Part shown: positions 50,692-62,160 of the stretch, piece after piece
Numbering within the stretch: position 1 is the stretch's first letter
How the letters are laid out: every line of letters starts with the position of its first letter
Notes under the pieces: generated by a model
Seen by the model: only the letters and a program-made list of their open reading frames with translations
What the model was told of the DNA's origin: nothing
Database searches by the model: none
Assembly: GCA_030710605.1 (NCBI GenBank)
Contig: CP092872.1
Coordinates: 93,708,627-93,772,626, forward strand
From: Cordylochernes scorpioides
Taxonomy: Eukaryota; Arthropoda; Arachnida; Pseudoscorpiones; Chernetidae
Direction: 5' to 3'
DNA: 64,000 bases
Made by a program: the position numbers and the translations under genes

Positions 50692-53462
50692 TCTTCAGTT
50701 TCTCTGTTCTTGTCCAGGTCTCCAGTGACGCCATACTTCTCTATCTTGAGTTCTTCTCTTTATTTCTTCATAACTTCCCATCCAGTCCATCAGTCCAATT
50801 CTTCAGTTTCTCTGTTCTTGTCCAGGTCTCCAGTGACGCCATACTTCTCTATCTTGAGTTCTTCTCTTTATTTCTTCATAACTTCCCATCCAGTCCATCA
50901 GTCCAATTCTTCAGTTTCTCTGTTCTTGTCCAGGTCTCCAGTGACGTCATACTTCTCTATCTTGAGTTCTTTATTTCTTCATAACTTCCCATCCAGTCCA
51001 TCAGTCCAATTCTTCAGTTTCTCTGTTCTTGTCCAGGTCTCCAGTGACGTCATACTTCTCTATCTTGAGTTCTTTATTTCTTCATAACTTCCCATCCAGT
51101 CCATCAGTACAATTCTTCAGTTTCTCTGTTCTTGTCCAGGTCTCCAGTGACGTCATACTTCTCTATCTTGAGTTCTTTATTTCTTCATAACTTCCCATCC
51201 AGTCCATCAGTCCAATTCTTCAGTTTCTCTGTTCTTGTCCAGGTCTCCAGTGACGTCATACTTCTCTATCTTGAGTTCTTTATTTCTTCATAACTTCCCA
51301 TCCAGTCCATCAGTCCAATTCTTCAGTTTCTTTGTTCTTGTCCAGGTCTCCAGTGACGTCATACTTCTCTATCTTGAGTTCTTTATTTCTTCATAACTTC
51401 CCATCCAGTCCATCAGTCCAATTCTTCAGTTTCTCTGTTCTTGTCCAGGTCTCCAGTGACGTCATACTTCTCTATCTTGAGTTCTTTATTTCTTCATAAC
51501 TTCCCATCCAGTCCATCAGTCCAATTCTTCAGTTTCTCTGTTCTTGTCCAGGTCTCCAGTGACGTCATACTTCTCTATCTTGAGTTCTTTATTTCTTCAT
51601 AACTTCCCATCCAGTCCATCAGTCCAATTCTTCAGTTTCTCTGTTCTTGTCCAGGTCTCCAGTGACGCCATACTTCTCTATCTTGAGTTCTTCTCTTTAT
51701 TTCTTCATAACTTCCCATCCAGTCCATCAGTCCAATTCTTCAGTTTCTCTGTTCTTGTCCAGGTCTCCAGTGACGTCATACTTCTCTATCTTGAGTTCTT
51801 TATTTCTTCATAACTTCCCATCCAGTCCATCAGTCCAATTCTTCAGTTTCTCTGTTCTTGTCCAGGTCTCCAGTGACGTCATACTTCTCTATCTTGAGTT
51901 CTTTATTTCTTCATAACTTCCCATCCAGTCCATCAGTCCAATTCTTCAGTTTCTCTGTTCTTGTCCAGGTCTCCAGTGACGTCATACTTCTCTATCTTGA
52001 GTTCTTTATTTCTTCATAACTTCCCATCCAGTCCATCAGTCCAATTCTTCAGTTTCTCTGTTCTTGTCCAGGTCTCCAGTGACGTCATACTTCTCTATCT
52101 TGAGTTCTTTATTTCTTCATAACTTCCCATCCAGTCCATCAGTCCAATTCTTCAGTTTCTTTGTTCTTGTCCAGGTCTCCAGTGACGTCATACTTCTCTA
52201 TCTTGAGTTCTTTATTTCTTCATAACTTCCCATCCAGTCCATCAGTCCAATTCTTCAGTTTCTCTGTTCTTGTCCAGGTCTCCAGTGACGTCATACTTCT
52301 CTATCTTGAGTTCTTTATTTCTTCATAACTTCCCATCCAGTCCATCAGTCCAATTCTTCAGTTTCTCTGTTCTTGTCCAGGTCTCCAGTGACGTCATACT
52401 TCTCTATCTTGAGTTCTTTATTTCTTCATAACTTCCCATCCAGTCCATCAGTCCAATTCTTCAGTTTCTCTGTTCTTGTCCAGGTCTCCAGTGACGTCAT
52501 ACTTCTCTATCTTGAGTTCTTTATTTCTTCATAACTTCCCATCCAGTCCATCAGTCCAATTCTTCAGTTTCTCTGTTCTTGTCCAGGTCTCCAGTGGCGT
52601 CATACTTCTCTATCTTGAGTTCTTTATTTCTTCATAACTTCCCATCCAGTCCATCAGTCCAATTCTTCAGTTTCTTTGTTCTTGTCCAGGTCTCCAGTGA
52701 CGTCATACTTCTCTATCTTGAGTTCTTTATTTCTTCATAACTTCCCATCCAGTCCATCAGTCCAATTCTTCAGTTTCTCTGTTCTTGTCCAGGTCTCCAG
52801 TGGCGTCATACTTCTCTATCTTGAGTTCTTTATTTCTTCATAACTTCCCATCCAGTCCATCAGTCCAATTCTTCAGTTTCTCTGTTCTTGTCCAGGTCTC
52901 CAGTGGCGTCATACTTCTCTATCTTGAGTTCTTTATTTCTTCATAACTTCCCATCCAGTCCATCAGTCCAATTCTTCAGTTTCTCTGTTCTTGTCCAGGT
53001 CTCCAGTGACGTCATACTTCTCTATCTTGAGTTCTTTATTTCTTCATAACTTCCCATCCAGTCCATCAGTCCAATTCTTCAGTTTCTCTGTTCTTGTCCA
53101 GGTCTCCAGTGACGTCATACTTCTCTATCTTGAGTTCTTCTCTTTATTTCTTCATAACTTCCCATCCAGTCCATCAGTCCAATTCTTCAGTTTCTCTGTT
53201 CTTGTCCAGGTCTCCAGTGACGTCATACTTCTCTATCTTGAGTTCTTCTCTTTATTTCTTCATAACTTCCCATCCAGTCCATCAGTCCAATTCTTCAGTT
53301 TCTCTGTTCTTGTCCAGGTCTCCAGTGACGTCATACTTCTCTATCTTGAGTTCTCTATTTCTTCATAACTTCCCATCCAGTCCATCAGTCCAATTCTTCA
53401 GTTTCTCTGTTCTTGCCCAGGTCTCCAGTGACGTCATACTTCTCTATCTTGAGTTCTTTATA
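50692..53462 (+). repeat. 103-bp satellite, block 2
   Basis: About 27 units of 103 or 108 bp of the same family as 39590-40748, and more homogeneous. Most units hold TGACGTCA. Early units have TGACGCCA, and three near 52590-52910 have TGGCGTCA. The 108-bp form carries TCTCT after GAGTTCT. Open frames across units arise because the unit lacks stops in some frames. Confidence 0.95.
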
Positions 53463-54639
53463 TCTTGGAGTCAGTGGCTGAAATAGTAGTTCACAAAGCT
53501 TTCGGATAAATATATTTTTCAAAGACTAGTTTCAACGTGATAAAATCACACACAAACAAGTTGTTAAAAATTTAAATATTTCTTGACATTAAAAAAATTT
53601 TTTATATACCTCCAATATTGCCTATAATAAACATATTTGGATATATTAAAGATGTCTTACCTATATATATATATGCAAATAAATACGAAACCTAATAAAT
53701 TTCCATAGTTTGTAATGAATGAATCGTTTATTGTAAAAATTGGGACGAAAATAATAAGATCTGTATATGAAAATATATGCTTGGAACAATACACAGAATT
53801 GTTCAACATCTTCTTCAACAACGATTGGTTATAAAACCAATGAATTGTATTATATATTGTCACCTTTGTGAATTTTATAATTAATTTTTTTTCCAATGAA
53901 TTTTGTATATTAATTTTAAAAGTCGTTTTTGTTATCATCATCACATGCAATGTAATTTTTTATATAAACAAACGATAATAAACAACAACAATGGATTTGC
54001 ATCTTTATTAGTATAAAACAACAACAAATAAAATTAACAATGTAAAAATATATTTTAATATTACAACATTTTAACATTTAACACAAAAACGTTACAATAT
54101 CTTTAATAAAATTCGACAAGCTTTCGTGTAGTAACTCTACCTCAAGACTACTGAATTGAAAGAGATAACACATAAAAGCTTTCAGTCATTTCAATAAAGG
54201 AAACATATTGCAATTCATCATTTAATTTTAAAAACTAATTTGCAAGTCTATACTAAATAGTTGGTTAGCCAAACCTTTCATTTCGTAGAAATTAATCGAC
54301 TTGGCATTGACCTTTCAGTTTGTGACCTCCACCTAATATTAAAATGTATTTTCAAATGTCTATTCTATAAATACTTGAAGGCAATATGTAAATAAAACCT
54401 TGTCTACCACAAATACTAAAAAAAATAACACTAGAATTCCAAGTGTTGGTCAAATACTTTATTTTTAATATCATAGAATTGGGTCGAATGATTTCTTTGA
54501 TACTAATATGTTTGCCTAGTTTTGTGCTCAAATATTTCAAAAAGGTGAAATTTAGATTCAAAATATTTTTGACACTCTTAGCTAATTGTCACAATATTTA
54601 ATGAGAAATTAAACAAAAATAAATGTGATTATTTACAAA
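53463..54639. other. AT-rich DNA with two decayed PLE-type motifs
   Basis: 54118-54145 (minus) reads CTTGAGG, GTAG-AGTTA-CTAC, GAAAGCTTG-type order. 53493-53505 has AAAGCTTTCG in the same orientation without a clear partner. No gene is seen. Confidence 0.4.
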
Positions 54640-54790
54640 TAGGTGATGAAATATAAAAAGCTGTTCTCAGGAAGAGAAGCTCCTCCATCTTGTCCTTCTC
54701 CAGACAGGATCTCTCAGTTCAATGTTGACATGATACTTATAGAGACATGGCTTGCCAGACGTCAGGAGAAATTTAAAAAGTTATGTAAAA
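54640..54790 (+). CDS. candidate exon, unknown protein
   Basis: GC-richer than its neighbours and open as REAPPSCPSPDRISQFNVDM then ILIETWLARRQEKFKK. CTGTTCTCAG at 54661-54670 could serve as acceptor, but no convincing GT donor follows. The reading could be a pseudo-exon. Confidence 0.25.
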
Positions 54791-55024
54791 TTTATTTTTC
54801 ATTATCTTTAAAATTATCGTTATTATCACTAAACTTATTCCTATATATGCAACCATTTTTTTCGTTGAAATAAATTTTTCTCCGAAAACTTTATCGATCT
54901 AAATGAATTTATCATCTTAAAGAACTCCTTTTTAGAAATCTGGTCGAATTGACTCTATAGACGTTTTCGGGAGTACAAAGAAGAATTGAATGCTTAAACT
55001 ACCACTGTTATTCATGTAAATACC
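54791..55024. other. AT-rich DNA
   Basis: Nothing recognised. Confidence 0.3.
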
Positions 55025-55085
55025 CTCTTATCATCGGAGAATCTGTATAAGACCTAAAGGTCTTAATAAAGTTTTTGTTGTTGTA
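55025..55085 (+). mobile_element. LINE 3' end, family C-like
   Basis: GAATCTGTATAAGACC, hairpin AAGACCTAAAGGTCTT, AATAAAG and GTTGTTG tail. Confidence 0.6.
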
Positions 55086-55370
55086 TTGCTTGAAATAGGA
55101 TAATAGATATGCACGTGTATATGGGGAAAATATGTAAATATATTTTATTGATAATGAGGAAAGAACGTATTGTAAGCACATAATCGTCTAATATATTACA
55201 ATTATGTTTATTTAGAAAGGAAGAAGAAAACAATAAAGGAGGAAATACTGAGAGACTTGTGTGTTGGCAACAATAAAGAATTTCACAGATCGATCCAATC
55301 TTTGATATCGGCTCGGCAACAAAGCCGTGTCAAGGGCACAGCGCTGGGGTAACTGTGGCTGCACGATACC
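55086..55370. other. no recognised feature
   Basis: 55310-55370 is GC-richer and leads into the minisatellite. Confidence 0.3.
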
Positions 55371-56325
55371 GTGGTACACAAGTTACATACTGCCACATGT
55401 TACATACTGCCACATTTTACATACTACCACATGTTACATACTGACACATTTTACATACTGCCACATTTTACATACTGCCACATTACACATACTGCCACAT
55501 TTTACATACTGCCACATTTTACATACTGCCACATGTTACATACTGCCGCATTTTACATACTGCCACAGCCATACCAAATACTGCCACATGTTACATACTG
55601 CCACATTTTACATACTGCCACATTTCACATACTGCCACATGTTACATACTGCCACATTTTACATACTGCCGCATTTTACATACTGCCACATGTTACATAC
55701 TGCCGCATTTTACATACTGCCACAGCCATACCACATACTGCCACATGTTACATACTGCCACATTTTACATACTGCCACATGTTGCATACTGCCACATTTT
55801 ACATACTGCCACATGTTACATACTGCCACATTTTACATACTGCCACATGTTACATACTGCCACATTTTACATACTGCCCCATTTTACATACTGCCACATT
55901 TTACATACTGCCACATGTTACATACTGCCACATGTTACATACTGCCACATTTTACATACTGCCACATGTTACATACTGCCACATTTTACATACTGCCACA
56001 TTTTACATACTGCCACATGTTACATACTGCCACATTTTACATACTGCCACATGTTACATACTGCCACATTTTACATACTGCCACATTTTACATACTGCCA
56101 CAGCCATACCGCATACTGCCACATGTTACATACTGCCATAAGTTACATACTGCCACATACCTCATACTGCCACATTTTACATACTGCCACATGTTACATA
56201 CTGCCACATTTTACATACTGCCACATGTTACATACTGCCACATTTCACATACTGCCACATTTTACATACTGCTACATTTTACATACTGCCACATTTTACA
56301 TACTGCCACAGCCATACTAAATTCC
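55371..56325 (+). repeat. 17-bp minisatellite
   Basis: About 55 units of CATACTGCCACATTTTA, with TTTT/TGTT alternation and a few longer CATACTGCCACAGCCATAC variants. Open frames of up to 374 codons cross it because the unit has no stop on the plus strand. The repeated HTATFYIL-like peptide is an artefact. Confidence 0.95.
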
Positions 56326-57041
56326 GAATATTACATGCCACATACTACCTCAACCATTCTATGTTCCTACTGCCGCCACATCACATGCCATAACCATACT
56401 ACATACCATATGTTACATACAACCACATACTATGTGTTGCTACTGCGATAACCAATCCGAATGTTACAGACCGCCATACCACACATCATATGTTACCACA
56501 GTTTATAATATACAACACCACAAAGATAATTGCTATCTAACTAACAACTGTTACAATACATCATTTACAACAACGAGAGATAAATATAATTGTATCAGTA
56601 TTGAGAAAGAGTCGAGAAATTGGAAATTCCACTGGGTTTTACACCATAAACTGAAACGTAATGCAGAAGGTATATCATTCAATCTCCCACCTATCCTGTT
56701 ACTGAAGCTTCCTTTGGGATTTTATTCCTTTATTGATGTGTGATAACCCTTCAATCTCTATTGACGCCTTTCACATAGACAGAACACAAGAGAAAACACC
56801 AAATTAACAAATTCATAATTTTTGTACAATGTGTCCGCCACCTTAGGCACTTTCTCATGGGAAAAACTTTCCTAGATTTTCTATTTTAACAAAGAAATCC
56901 ATTACCGATAATTCTATTTATTTCAACTAATTATAAATAATAATTGGAAATTAGAATATTTAATGAGATAGGGCCTGGCTCATTAGTGATGAACCTTCTC
57001 CTATGTTTATTCATTACAGTACAAGGTATTTAAATATAATT
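56326..57041. other. no recognised feature
   Basis: 56326-56560 continues with diverged ACATACCA phrases. 56945-57010 contains a Q-family scrap (GGGCCTGGCTCATTAGTGAT). Confidence 0.35.
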
Positions 57042-57846
57042 ACACTCATGGACAAAACTTAAGGAAGCTGTACCTTTCAGCATGTATATCGGGATTCAGA
57101 CAATAACTCTGGAAGATATTACAGTGACCTTTATTGAAGACACACGAGATAACCAATATACACTCATGGATAAAACTTAAGGAAGTTATACCTTTTACCA
57201 TGTATATCGGGATTCAGACAATAACTCTGAAAGACATTACAGTGGCCTTTATTGAAGACACACGAGATAACCAATATACACTCATGGACAAAACTTAAGG
57301 AAGTTGTACCTTTTAGCATGTATATCTGGATTCAGACAATAACTCTGAAAGTTATTACAGTGACCTTTATTGAAGACACACGAGATAACCAATATACACT
57401 CATAGACAAAACTTAAGGAAGTTGTACCTTTTACCATGTATATCGGGATTCAGACAAAAACTCTGAAAGATATTACAGTGACCTTTATTGAAGACACACG
57501 AGATAACCAATATACACTCATAGACAAAACTTAAGGAAGCTATACCTTTTAGCATGTATATCGGGATTCAGACAATAACTCTGAAAGATATTACAGTGAC
57601 CTTTATTGAAGACATACGAGATAACCAATATACACTCATGGACAAAACTTAAGGAAGCTGTACCTTTTAGCATGTATATCGGGATTCAGAAAATAACTCT
57701 GAAAGATATTACAGTGACCTTTATTGAAGACATACGAGATAACTAAGTGTGAACAAAATTGCCACTGTTTCCTTCAAAAAAAAAAAAAAAAGACAACCGG
57801 CGGACATCGAATACTTTGCACTTCCTCAAGTTCTGTACATGAGTGA
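57042..57846 (+). mobile_element. mariner-type MITE with six units
   Basis: Six left termini (ACACTCATGGACAAAACTTA and variants) at about 118-bp spacing, then the right-hand part found in single copies (ACTAAGTGTGAACAAAATTG) and the right end CTCAAGTTCTGTACATGAGTG. Units join through AGATAACCAATATACACTCA. Confidence 0.9.
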
Positions 57847-57849
57847 ATT

Positions 57850-58080
57850 GAAACAATGTAGCGTTAATAATACATATAAAATGAAAAGATTTAAAAGCAC
57901 GAATGTTTCTTTTATACATAATACAAACTTCTACTGCCCTTACTGCGATGAAAAAATATATTGGGAGGGCTTGGCTCATCAGTGGTGAACCCTCCCAGCG
58001 GTTTTGCCAATTTAATCCACCAGTATTATGTATAAAATAAACATTCGTGCTTTTAAATCCTTTCATTTTTATAAGGAATA
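57850..58080 (+). mobile_element. Q-family variant
   Basis: Same subfamily as 22200-22440: GTTTCTTTTATACATAATAC, CTGCCCTTACTGCGATGAAA, CCCTCCCAGCGGTTTTGCCA. The outer part is inverted at 58025-58075. Confidence 0.75.
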
Positions 58081-58473
58081 CGATATGGCGCGTTTTTGCT
58101 TTGTGCTAATAATATATATTTTTATAATTTTCAGCTATAGATGACGCTAAACAGATTACAATATTTATTTGTATTTTTTACCTCAAAAAAGAGCTATCCA
58201 ATTCCAGTACTAGATATACGATCTAAAAACAAGGCCATCCCCAATTGTAGAGATAAAGAAAGAAGAAGAAATTGCTGGTAAAAAGAGCTACGTCCTACAT
58301 GGACAAATTGCCATTTTCCTAAACGTTAACCCAAATACAGCCAGCCCAGGCAATCACTTTAATTTCATTAGAAATACCTTTTTTACTTTTCTCTCGCTCT
58401 TCAGTCTTTTTCCTTATAGCCGGTTGTAAAGTTTGGATTTATATGGCAAGTTGGTTTTCCTCTAGTACTATAT
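58081..58473. other. no recognised feature
   Basis: Nothing recognised. Confidence 0.3.
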
Positions 58474-58855
58474 CACAGTGGGTGTGTGTTAGTATATATA
58501 TATTAAATTAGATAGATTTACTATGTATAGTAAGTGGCTATTACAAAGGGAGTGTTGGAATAGACAAACATTCTGAAATAACTGGATTTAAATGTTTGTC
58601 TAACTTTGATAAAACGTCGAATAAAGAAAAATAGGTTTAAAGACGGAGATAAAATGAAATTTATTTTCTTTCACAGTGTGTGTTAGTATATATATACTAA
58701 ATTAGATAGATTTAGTATGTATAGTAAGTGACCATTACAAAGGGAGTGTTGGCAAACATTCTGAAATAACTGGATTTAAATGTTTGTCTAACTTTGATAA
58801 AACATCGAATAAAGAAAAATAGGTTTAAAGACAGAGATAAAGAAGGAATTTATTT
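58474..58855 (+). repeat. tandem duplication of about 195 bp
   Basis: Both halves start CACAGTGKGTGTGTTAGTA and hold GTAAGTG, TTACAAAGGGAGTGTTGG, GGATTTAAATGTTTGTCTAA and AAAGAAAAATAGGTTTAAAG. The second half lacks about 12 bases. The divergence is low, so the duplication is recent. Confidence 0.85.
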
Positions 58856-59040
58856 TCTTCAAGATAGAGGTTGTCTGACCTGCTTTATAGTTCTTAAAAT
58901 AAAAGACACTTCGGCCAAGAAAATTCTTTATTCTCACAACGTTTCGACAAAAATCTTTTGTTCTCGTCATGAGAAATGAAAAATAAAGAATTTTAAATTT
59001 TGTGAGAATAAAACTTATTCTGCCCGAAGTATCTCTTATT
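58853..59040 (-). mobile_element. PLE-type terminus, GAAACGTT type
   Basis: The minus strand at 58938-58970 has ATGACGA, ACAAAA-GATT-TTTTGT, GAAACGTT. TTCTCA before and TGAGAA after can form a six-pair stem I. The first core base is A instead of C. Flanks include CTTCGGCC and AATAAAG phrases as in 47330-47475. Confidence 0.62.
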
Positions 59041-59464
59041 TAGGAATTATGGACACTTTTATTTCCCATCCCTGGACACTTTTATTTTTCCGTTCATCAT
59101 TACTCTTCATAATTCACCCTTTCATACCTCATAAATCATACCTGATTTAATTTCAAGTAAATACACATATATAAAATTTAATTTCCTTTGTAAATATATT
59201 TTGGATTTCAATAAGAAAAATGGTCTTTGATGTAACGATCTCAAGGAAATATTGGACATATTATATGGTTGTAAACAATATATAGGTGTATGCGTGTATA
59301 TGTGTGTATATATATATATTTTTTAAATTTAATGATGTAACTGTAAATAAAATTCAAAGAATATCTCTATATGTAAATAATATTTATGAATCTTTCTAAA
59401 TTACTTTCTATGTATCTTTCCATGTTGAATATTTTCTTTGTTATATTTGTATGTACATTTAGCG
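59041..59464. other. AT-rich DNA
   Basis: Nothing recognised. Confidence 0.3.
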
Positions 59465-59640
59465 CAAGTGTCCCTAGGGGGACATAGCGTTTTGAATTGA
59501 AATAAATAAATACCTCATCCAAAAAGGTTAGAAATAGTCAATATTTCACCTTGAAATAAATTTAGATTTTTCATTGAAAAGAAACTCATGCGGTGTAACT
59601 TCAAGTGTTGTTTTACAATCACAGGCCGCAGTGTATTATA
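59465..59640 (+). mobile_element. retroposon 3' end plus N-family arm
   Basis: GCGCAAGTGTCCCTAGGGGG with AAATAAATAAA at 59465-59515, then TTCATTGAAAAGAAACTCAT and CAAGTGTTGTTTTACAATCA, an N-family arm. The same pair of sequences is joined inside 35450-36058. Confidence 0.55.
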
Positions 59641-59822
59641 TTATATAATTATGGAATATACTTGTGTTAATGATTAAGATGCAAATATTTTCAAGGTTGA
59701 TGGTTCACAGTCGGGTTGTTTAAAAAGAAAGGACAATGTAGGTTTTGATTATGAAAGTTCTAAGAGGAACCTTATGTACAGAAATGTTTAAAGATGTTTA
59801 GCCGTGCAGATTTCTTTATTTA

Positions 59823-59857
59823 TTGATGAAGACAGGCTAACTGTTAGTCGAAATACA
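59823..59857 (+). ncRNA. hammerhead-like motif, GAAATAC type
   Basis: TTGATGA, GACAG-...-CTGTTAGTC and GAAATACAAC. The stem II halves GAC/GTC pair. The first core base is T and the mini stem III is lost, so it is a decayed relative. Confidence 0.4.
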
Positions 59858-60004
59858 ACAATCACCTTTTATTGGGACGTTTAGTTTTACTTGGACTCTT
59901 ACCGGAGTCTAAGACAATTAACATATTTTATTGACATCTTGTCAATACATGTAAAAGTGCACAGTCTGTACTATTTTAAAAATATAATATAAAAGACTTA
60001 ATAT

Positions 60005-60315
60005 GATATTTGCGGAAGAGCGATTACTCGAAGCATATTATAAATTTATAATAGTATGTAATTCTACTGTCCTTAAACCTTATGTCCATAGTTCTTCTAA
60101 AATACCCATTCCAAGAATCTAATAACAGTATCATTATAAAAGGAAGATCGAAAAATGCATTATAACAGCGGTATGGTAGATTAAACTGGCGAAACCGCTG
60201 GGAGGTTTCACCACTGATGAGCCAGGCCCTCCCATTCATTTTTCCATTGCAGTAAGGGCAGTAGAAATTGTTTAATTTCAAAAAGAATCTTACGCGTCTA
60301 AAATAGTTTCTAATT
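60005..60315 (-). mobile_element. Q-family copy, long form
   Basis: The minus strand reads AGACGCGTAAGATTCTTTTT, TCTACTGCCCTTACTGCAAT, the hairpin region, ATACCGCTGTTATAATGCAT and GGAATGGGTATTTTAGAAGA. It interrupts the retroelement at 59925-61375. Confidence 0.8.
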
Positions 60316-60498
60316 TCCACATATATATATATATTATAAAAAGAATTTTCTGTGGGTTTTGGAATATTATTGAGATATTGTTGCATCATGGCTGATGAAC
60401 CTATTTTAATTTAATTTGTAATATTATTTTTCATATATATTAAATTTTTTCAAATTTATATTTTATATTTATTTATTTTATTAAACAGAATACAAGTA

Positions 60499-60703
60499 TT
60501 ATAGAATCACACACATTATTTGTATTTTGGTACACTGTGTGACTTCACTGCTCTCTTTGATGTGAGAAATAAATAAATGATTCTGGAGGCTACTTAAAGT
60601 AGAGTTATCGCCACTTATATAAATTTGTAGGATGGTTGAAACACGCTCTGGTAAGATACAAGACCCGGCACAGGAGAGAATCATGGTTGAAGAGTCTGCC
60701 AAC
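60499..60703 (-). pseudogene. coding remnant related to 20517-20603
   Basis: After GTTGCACCAG the frame reads LADSSTMILSCAGSCILPER, VSTILQ and then runs on to a TAA at 60499 without the donor site seen at 20604. It lies inside the retroelement interval 59925-61375, so both copies may be part of a retroelement protein rather than a host gene. Confidence 0.4.
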
Positions 60704-61117
60704 CTGGTGCAACAATATATTTGTGATGTATATAGAATTATTATTTGCTGATTGTTTTGAGGATGATGAGTATTTTATATTATTGCAGTCGTGGTAAAAA
60801 TAACAATTGAATCACAATTTGCTTTAATTGTGCTAATTAAGGGAGAAAGTAATGCCTGACTTAAGGCGAGTAGAATAAAAAAAAACTTATTTACATATTT
60901 ACAAAAGATTTGAGCCGGCCAACAGGAAAGAGAAAATATCTTTATTTACGGGGCTGCTAACCAAAATAAATGATTTTTGAGCCCCAATGGCCGCGTAAAG
61001 CGGAATATATAAAACACTATGACCAGGCTGGGGAGGCTAGGGACCAGGATCTCCGTTAGGGAAGAGGCAGGTTAGGCCGGATTGGGTCCGCGGAGGTCAG
61101 GAGGCAGGGAAAAAAGG

Positions 61118-61189
61118 AGATTCCCCCGAGATTTGAACTCGGATCGCTGGATTCAAAGTCCAGAGTGCTAACCATTATACCATGGAACC
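61118..61189 (-). tRNA. tRNA-Gln (TTG), possibly pseudogene
   Basis: The minus strand folds as a tRNA: acceptor GGTTCCA with GGGAATC (one G-U and one A-G mismatch), D arm with TGGTATAATGGTTAGCAC, anticodon arm TCTGG-ACTTTGAA-TCCAG with anticodon TTG, and T arm CCGAG-TTCAAAT-CTCGG. A and B boxes are intact. The sequence follows animal tRNA-Gln closely. The imperfect acceptor and its place inside an insertion in a retroelement leave function open. Confidence 0.85.
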
Positions 61190-61375
61190 ACAAAAGCCAA
61201 CGGGAAACAACAACAATGCGTTTATATAGGGAAAATGGTGACCTCTGGCGGTCGACCTCACAGAGTATTTTATAATAGAAATTATAATTTTAAAATGAAA
61301 TAGAAGTTTTTACATAACATATATATATATATGCATGATATTATGTACAATGAATATGGCGCCTCTTCTGGAAGT

Positions 61376-61716
61376 GATCGTATATTGAAAAGGTTAAATT
61401 AGTTCGAGTCTTTTTACAAATGTGGTCTCTCGGGGAAGTGGTTACTTAGAGAAGAGGTCGCTCATGGGAGTTCTGCTCTCAACAGCACAGTGTCTGAAAA
61501 AACAGGTATCTCGTTAGTCATCCCAAGCTGGCTGGACAAGGGAAGGACATATGTCAACCCTAGGTGTCACCAACCTCATAAACTTGTCCAATTAACATAA
61601 CGGCGCTCCCCTGCAGCCGCCGCTAACAAGGAATGATGATAAGGAGGTCTTCCTGCATTTGATTAAGATGTATATCTTGAAAGTCTTTTTTTTCTCTACA
61701 TGAAGTATTCTGAAGA
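61376..61716. other. no recognised feature
   Basis: 61440-61640 is of mixed composition; no exon is supported. Confidence 0.3.
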
Positions 61717-61875
61717 GTTTGCCAAAGCTGGTGTTGTGGCTTTGTCACCGACCCGAGGCCGCTAGTTTGCGGCGACGGTTAATAGATGGCGTCTGGTTTT
61801 GAACGTCTATTTTGACGGGAGAGGCGACCTTTGTCTCTTTAGATTAATATCCTCCTGGAAAATTTTCCATATATA
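61717..61875 (+). mobile_element. fold-back element, right arm only
   Basis: GTTTGCCAAAGCTGGTGTTG, CCGACCCGAGGCCGCTAGTT, GATGGCGTCTGGTTTTGAAC and AAAATTTTCCATATATA. It has no hammerhead. Confidence 0.78.
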
Positions 61876-61879
61876 TTTT

Positions 61880-62160
61880 ATCGTGAAAATAGAGGCTGCC
61901 TGGCCGGCATTCATATTTCTTGAAAAAAGATACTTCGGCCAGTATAAATCTTTTTCTTGATTATCGTGAAGATAGAGGCTGCCTGGCCGTCTTGATTATC
62001 GCGTGAGAACGCCCTTGGAGCCTTAGAATAATTTTTAACGCCTTGCTATATGTTTTAATTTTTGTTTGCTCCCGACGAGGACAAAAGCTTTTTGTCGAAA
62101 CGTCGAGGTAATAAAAAGATTTACTGGCCGAAGTATCTTTATTTTCAAGAAATATATATT
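61880..62160 (+). mobile_element. PLE-type terminus, GAAACGTC type, partly duplicated
   Basis: GAGGCTGCCTGGCCG occurs twice (61890 and 61975). At 62072-62104: CCGACGA, GACAAAA-GC-TTTTTGTC, GAAACGTC, with three stem I pairs (CTC/GAG). Only U4 is changed in the core. It ends TATCTTTATTTTCAAGAAAT. Confidence 0.68.

Larger units (their letters stand above)
59925..61375 (-). mobile_element. non-LTR retroelement fragment with nested inserts
   Basis: Its edges match 43955-44690: TTGACATCTTGTCAATACAT at 59935 and GTACAATGAATATGGCGCCT at 61345. Inside are a Q-family insert (60005-60315) and an insert carrying tRNA-Gln (about 60968-61192). The shared stretches are GACTTAAGGCGAGTAGAATA, GCTAACCAAAA and GTGACCTCTGGCGGT. 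Confidence 0.62.

Noticed and set aside
39590-53486. Frames of 76-148 codons in the 103-bp satellite, and a CRISPR-like look
   Set aside because: Units are contiguous head-to-tail without unique spacers, and the open frames shift by one per unit, so neither a gene nor a CRISPR array is supported.
55327-56451. 374-codon plus-strand frame rich in His, Thr, Tyr and Leu
   Set aside because: It consists of the 17-bp minisatellite read through; two other frames are equally open.
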